Shown here in pieces: positions 61,085-64,000 of a stretch of 64,000 nucleotides of DNA. A program made the position numbers and the translations under genes. This stretch comes from Kibdelosporangium persicum (GTDB taxonomy: Bacteria > Actinomycetota > Actinomycetes > Mycobacteriales > Pseudonocardiaceae): NCBI RefSeq assembly GCF_013280595.1, contig NZ_JAAATY010000017.1, positions 1 to 64,000 on the forward strand. The letters run 5' to 3'. The notes beneath the pieces were generated by a model that did not search any database, was not told the DNA's origin, and worked only from the letters and a program-made list of their open reading frames with translations. The stretch's first letter is position 1. Each line of letters opens with the position of its first letter.

Positions 61085-62008
61085 ATGCCAAGAGTGATCA
61101 GTCAGCAGTCCCTCGGCGGCCCCGAGGTGCTGGAGGTTGTGGAAACCGAACGCCCCACCGCCGGTCCCGGTGAGGTCCTCGTGCGGGTGCGCGCCGTCGG
61201 CGTCAACCCGGCGGACCGAAAGGTTCGTTCCGGGTATGTGCGGCTGTTCGGCGATCCACCGTTCACCCTGGGGCACGAGTTCAGCGGCGTGGTGGTCGAG
61301 GAGGCCGGCGGCTTCCGACCCGGTGACGAGGTGTACGGCTGGGTGACCCCGCCCCACGGCGCCTACGCCGACTATGTCGTGGTACCAGGGACGTCGCTCG
61401 CGGCCAAGCCAGCGAGCATCGACCACATCCATGCCGCAGCGCTGCCCATCGCCGGGCTCACCGCCTGGCAGGCGCTGGTGAAGGTGGGCCAGGTGCGGCC
61501 GGGGCAGCGTGTGCTCGTCCACGGGGCGGCGGGCGGGGTCGGGCACCTCGCCGTACAGATCGCCAAGGCCCGCGGCGCCCATGTGATCGGCACGGCGCGG
61601 AGGGCCAAGCACGACTTCCTGTGGAAACTCGGCGCCGACGAGCTGATCGACCACACGGCGGCGGACTTCACCCGCACCCGGAACGTAGACGTGGTGCTGG
61701 ACACGGTCAGCGGCGACGTCGGGCTGAGGTCGCTGGCCACACTCAACCCCGGTGGCGCGGTGATCGACGTGGTGGGCATCGGCTTCGACCGCACGGCCGT
61801 GAGGGAACGTGCGGCGGCGAGCGGGCTGCGGTTCGTGGAGTTCAACCTCGAGCCGACCCCGGGCGACCTCGCCGCCCTCGCCGAACTGGTGGACCGCGAG
61901 GGCCTGCGCCCGTTCGTGGCGGAGACGCTACCGCTGACAGACGCTTCCAAGGCACACGAACTCGGCGAGAGCGGGCAGGTCCGGGGCAAGGTGGTGCTGG
62001 TGCCGTGA
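61085..62008 (+). CDS. NADP-dependent quinone oxidoreductase-like protein
   Basis: A 307-residue zinc-free MDR enzyme starting MPRVISQQSLGGPEVLEVVE at ATG 61085. GHEFSGVVVEEAGGFRPGDE and VLVHGAAGGVGHLAVQIAKA are the family signatures. It reduces quinones or enones with NADPH in the cytosol. It is probably induced through the divergent HxlR regulator. Confidence 0.92.
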   Translation: MPRVISQQSLGGPEVLEVVETERPTAGPGEVLVRVRAVGVNPADRKVRSGYVRLFGDPPFTLGHEFSGVVVEEAGGFRPGDEVYGWVTPPHGAYADYVVVPGTSLAAKPASIDHIHAAALPIAGLTAWQALVKVGQVRPGQRVLVHGAAGGVGHLAVQIAKARGAHVIGTARRAKHDFLWKLGADELIDHTAADFTRTRNVDVVLDTVSGDVGLRSLATLNPGGAVIDVVGIGFDRTAVRERAAASGLRFVEFNLEPTPGDLAALAELVDREGLRPFVAETLPLTDASKAHELGESGQVRGKVVLVP

Positions 62009-62029
62009 CCGCCGCCGGGGCAACGGGTC

Positions 62030-62320
62030 TTGGTCCGCATTGCCGAACAGCAACCGCGCCGGCGCCAACCGCGACTCGGGTGCTCGGTGATGTCGGTGAC
62101 CCACAGCTAATTGGGGCCGCCACGTCGGAAGTCGCGCTTGACCAGATCGGTCACCGTGACCACGGCAGGCACGCGTTTGGTCTTGTGCCACAACGGTAAC
62201 CCGGCTAAACCAGCCCGACACATCAGTAACGCCACCGTCTTTCGCGACACGGTCACGCCCCTGGCCGTGAACCAGCGGAAGAACTCGTCACATCTCCGTA
62301 AGGACCGTTAAGTCCCGTTT
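62030..62320 (-). pseudogene. Decayed IS3-family transposase fragment
   Basis: On the minus strand the frame reads SRKTVALLMCRAGLAGLPLW, VTVTDLVKRDFRRGGPN, a TAG stop where Gln is expected, then LWVTDITEHPSR. This is the HTH_21/start-of-rve region of IS3-type OrfB transposases. The catalytic DDE core is absent. The rest of 62009-62373 carries only the promoter of the TlpA gene. Confidence 0.75.
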
Positions 62321-62373
62321 GGTCGGCGACTACGGCAAGATCGACGCCGATTAGTCACGGAGGTGGTGGTGGA

Positions 62374-62952
62374 GTGTTCGGTCGACGGATCGGTGCGATG
62401 CTGTTGGTGGGTGCACTGTCCAGCGTGGTCGCCGCGTGTGGCACAGACGCAGCCAGTCCGACGCCACCGGGAGGCAACCAACCCGCCCCGCCCTCGATGG
62501 TGGATACCTCGGCGGCTGCATCAACACCTGTTGCGGCGCCGGTGCCGGAGCAGTTGAAGTTCACCGCGAAGACCGTCGACGGCCAGAACTTCACCGGGGA
62601 GAGCCTGGCGGGGAAGGCGGTCGTGTTGTGGTTCTGGGCACCGTGGTGTCCTAAGTGCCGTGCGGAGGCGGGCAGGGTCGCCACGACCGCCCAGGCCAAC
62701 AGCGGCAAGGTCACCTTCGTCGGGGTCGCCGCCCAGGACCAGGTGCCCGCGATGAAGAAGTTTGTCACCGACTACCAGGTCGGCGGCTTCCAGCACCTGG
62801 CCGATCTCGACGCCGCCATCTGGACCAGGTTCGGAGTCACCCAGCAACCCGCCTACGCGTTCATCAGCCCGGACGGCAAGGTGGACGTGGTCAAGCAGCA
62901 ACTCTCGGAGTCCGCACTGACCGAGCGGGTCGGCGCGCTGGCCAGGGCGTAA
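62374..62952 (+). CDS. TlpA/DsbE-like thioredoxin lipoprotein
   Basis: A 192-residue lipoprotein. GTG 62374 has a GGAGG site about 10 bases before. The signal sequence ends with the lipobox VVAACG, then a Pro/Ala/Ser linker (residues 24-58). The thioredoxin-like domain has WFWAPWCPKCRAEAGRVATT with the CPKC redox site. It is anchored outside the membrane and should be kept reduced by the CcdA-like protein whose gene overlaps its stop codon. Confidence 0.92.
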   Translation: MFGRRIGAMLLVGALSSVVAACGTDAASPTPPGGNQPAPPSMVDTSAAASTPVAAPVPEQLKFTAKTVDGQNFTGESLAGKAVVLWFWAPWCPKCRAEAGRVATTAQANSGKVTFVGVAAQDQVPAMKKFVTDYQVGGFQHLADLDAAIWTRFGVTQQPAYAFISPDGKVDVVKQQLSESALTERVGALARA

Positions 62953-63821
62953 TGGATTTCGACGCGTTGGGTTTCGCTCTCGCGGCAGGCATGGTGGCCG
63001 TGGTCAATCCGTGCGGCTTCGCGATGCTGCCTGCCTATCTGACCCTGGTGGTCGCGGGCGAAAGCCGGGCTCCGGTGCCCGCTGTGCTGCGTGCGCTGGC
63101 CGCGACCGGGTTGATGGCGCTGGGTTTTCTCGTGGTGTTCGGCGCCTTCGGACTGGTGGTGGCGCCGTTGGGTTCGTCGGTGCAGGAGTACCTCCCCGCG
63201 GTCACGGTGGTGATCGGTGCCGTGATGGTGGCCCTGGGTGCGTGGATGCTGGCCGGAAAGGAGGTCACGCTCCTGCTTCCGAAACCCCGTGCAGGCGCTC
63301 CGACCGCGCGGCTGAGCTCGATGTTCGGTTACGGCCTCGCGTACGCGGTTGTCTCGCTGTCGTGCACCATCGCGCCATTCCTGGCCGTGACCAGCACGAC
63401 CTTCCGCAGTGGCTCGGTGCTCACCGGGATAGCCGCGTATGTGGCATACGGGCTGGGGATGTCGCTGGTGGTCGGTGTGCTGGCCGTGTCGATCGCGGTC
63501 GCCAGCAAGGCCGTAACCACGTGGGTTCGCCGAATTCAGCCGTACATCGGCCGGATCGGCGGAGTCATTCTGGTCCTGGCAGGGCTCTACATCGCCTACT
63601 ACGGGGTGTACGAGCTGCGCCTGTTCCACGCCGACGGGCCGGCGGAGGACCCGATCGTGGACGCGGCGGGCGCGCTGCAGACAGCGCTGTCGACGTTGGT
63701 GGATCGGATCGGGCCGGTGCCGCTGGTGACAGGCTTGGTGGTGCTCATCGGCGCGGTCGCTCTGATCACCCGGCGCCGTGCGCGTGTGTCCTCCCGCGAA
63801 GACGAAGACACCTCGGCATGA
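62952..63821 (+). CDS. ccdA: CcdA-like electron-transfer membrane protein
   Basis: A 289-residue membrane protein with about seven helices. Conserved redox cysteines are in VVNPCGFAMLPAYL and SLSCTIAPFLAVTS, as in CcdA/DsbD-type proteins that pass electrons from cytosolic thioredoxin to periplasmic-side thioredoxins. The ATG overlaps the TlpA stop (TAATG). The pair may support cytochrome c maturation or repair of exported proteins; no other ccs gene is visible in the window. Confidence 0.9.
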   Translation: MDFDALGFALAAGMVAVVNPCGFAMLPAYLTLVVAGESRAPVPAVLRALAATGLMALGFLVVFGAFGLVVAPLGSSVQEYLPAVTVVIGAVMVALGAWMLAGKEVTLLLPKPRAGAPTARLSSMFGYGLAYAVVSLSCTIAPFLAVTSTTFRSGSVLTGIAAYVAYGLGMSLVVGVLAVSIAVASKAVTTWVRRIQPYIGRIGGVILVLAGLYIAYYGVYELRLFHADGPAEDPIVDAAGALQTALSTLVDRIGPVPLVTGLVVLIGAVALITRRRARVSSREDEDTSA

Positions 63822-64000
63822 CGCGGCCGTAGTGCCGACTCGAACCGAGCCAGTTTCAGGCGCGTGAGTTCGGACGAGGTGCTCACGTGGGGCGTTGTGC
63901 ATGATCACCGCGGTGAGCGGGTGGCCTGAGGTTGGCGCCCCGCTCTTGCGATGTGACACTGCCCAGTACAACAACGGCGGCCGCGTGTTCATGGACGTTG

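Noticed and set aside
1-64000. CRISPR array, tRNA or rRNA genes, origin of replication
   Set aside because: No regularly spaced repeats, cloverleaf-like segments, rRNA-like stretches or DnaA-box clusters were seen by eye; a tRNAscan or CRISPR search would be decisive.

Overview
The window is high-GC DNA with GTG and TTG starts, SARP-type regulators, F420-type oxidoreductases and a dense set of specialised-metabolism and secreted-enzyme genes. It comes from a filamentous actinomycete, most likely a member of the Pseudonocardiales (Amycolatopsis, Kibdelosporangium or Saccharothrix type); that placement is an inference from gene content and style, not from a marker gene. No tRNA, rRNA or CRISPR array was seen.

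Region 1 (1-11.3 kb) is an accessory zone. It holds the 3' part of an amidase gene, two divergent paralogous secreted proteins, an S33 peptidase whose tail runs into the stump of a lost alpha/beta-hydrolase gene, and a small tailoring-type set: two methyltransferases, a cytochrome P450 with an unusual I helix, and a 468-residue protein of no recognised family. Decayed IS110 and ISAs1 transposases lie in and beside this set.

Region 2 (11.3-26 kb) is a patchwork of redox and regulatory genes: MmyB-like, MarR and TetR regulators, an aldo/keto reductase, a quinone-oxidoreductase-like protein, an F420-type (LLM) oxidoreductase, an SDR, a carboxylesterase, a glycosyltransferase, and a large HTH/NB-ARC regulator broken by a homopolymer frameshift. 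Relics of F420-linked genes and of an integrase are embedded in it.

Region 3 (26-43 kb) is the most distinctive part, a RiPP locus. On the minus strand a 54-residue precursor peptide is followed by a perfect hairpin, a class III lanthipeptide synthetase (LanKC), an MFS transporter and an LLM oxidoreductase. Divergently, a tightly packed operon encodes a radical SAM protein, a heme-oxygenase-like di-iron protein, a 67-residue leader-like peptide, a nucleotide cyclase/AAA regulator, a prodomain-less cytosolic subtilase and a GAF protein. Two SARP regulators follow. The Cys-rich core (CSSCYGASC) between a LanKC and a radical SAM gene suggests a doubly modified product.

Region 4 (43-51.3 kb) has an MFS exporter, a secreted thioredoxin and a rhodanese, then a cyclodipeptide synthase directly followed by an NCS1-family permease, flanked by two LysR regulators. 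Next comes a secreted M1-peptidase homologue that has lost its zinc site.

Region 5 (51.3-64 kb) contains a TetR-like protein with a truncated DNA-binding domain; three secreted polysaccharide lyases with two LacI-type operators between the divergent pair; an aldo/keto reductase; a stand-alone tryptophan synthase beta chain with an AraC regulator; a divergent HxlR/quinone-oxidoreductase pair; an IS3 relic; and a TlpA/CcdA-type disulfide-reduction pair.
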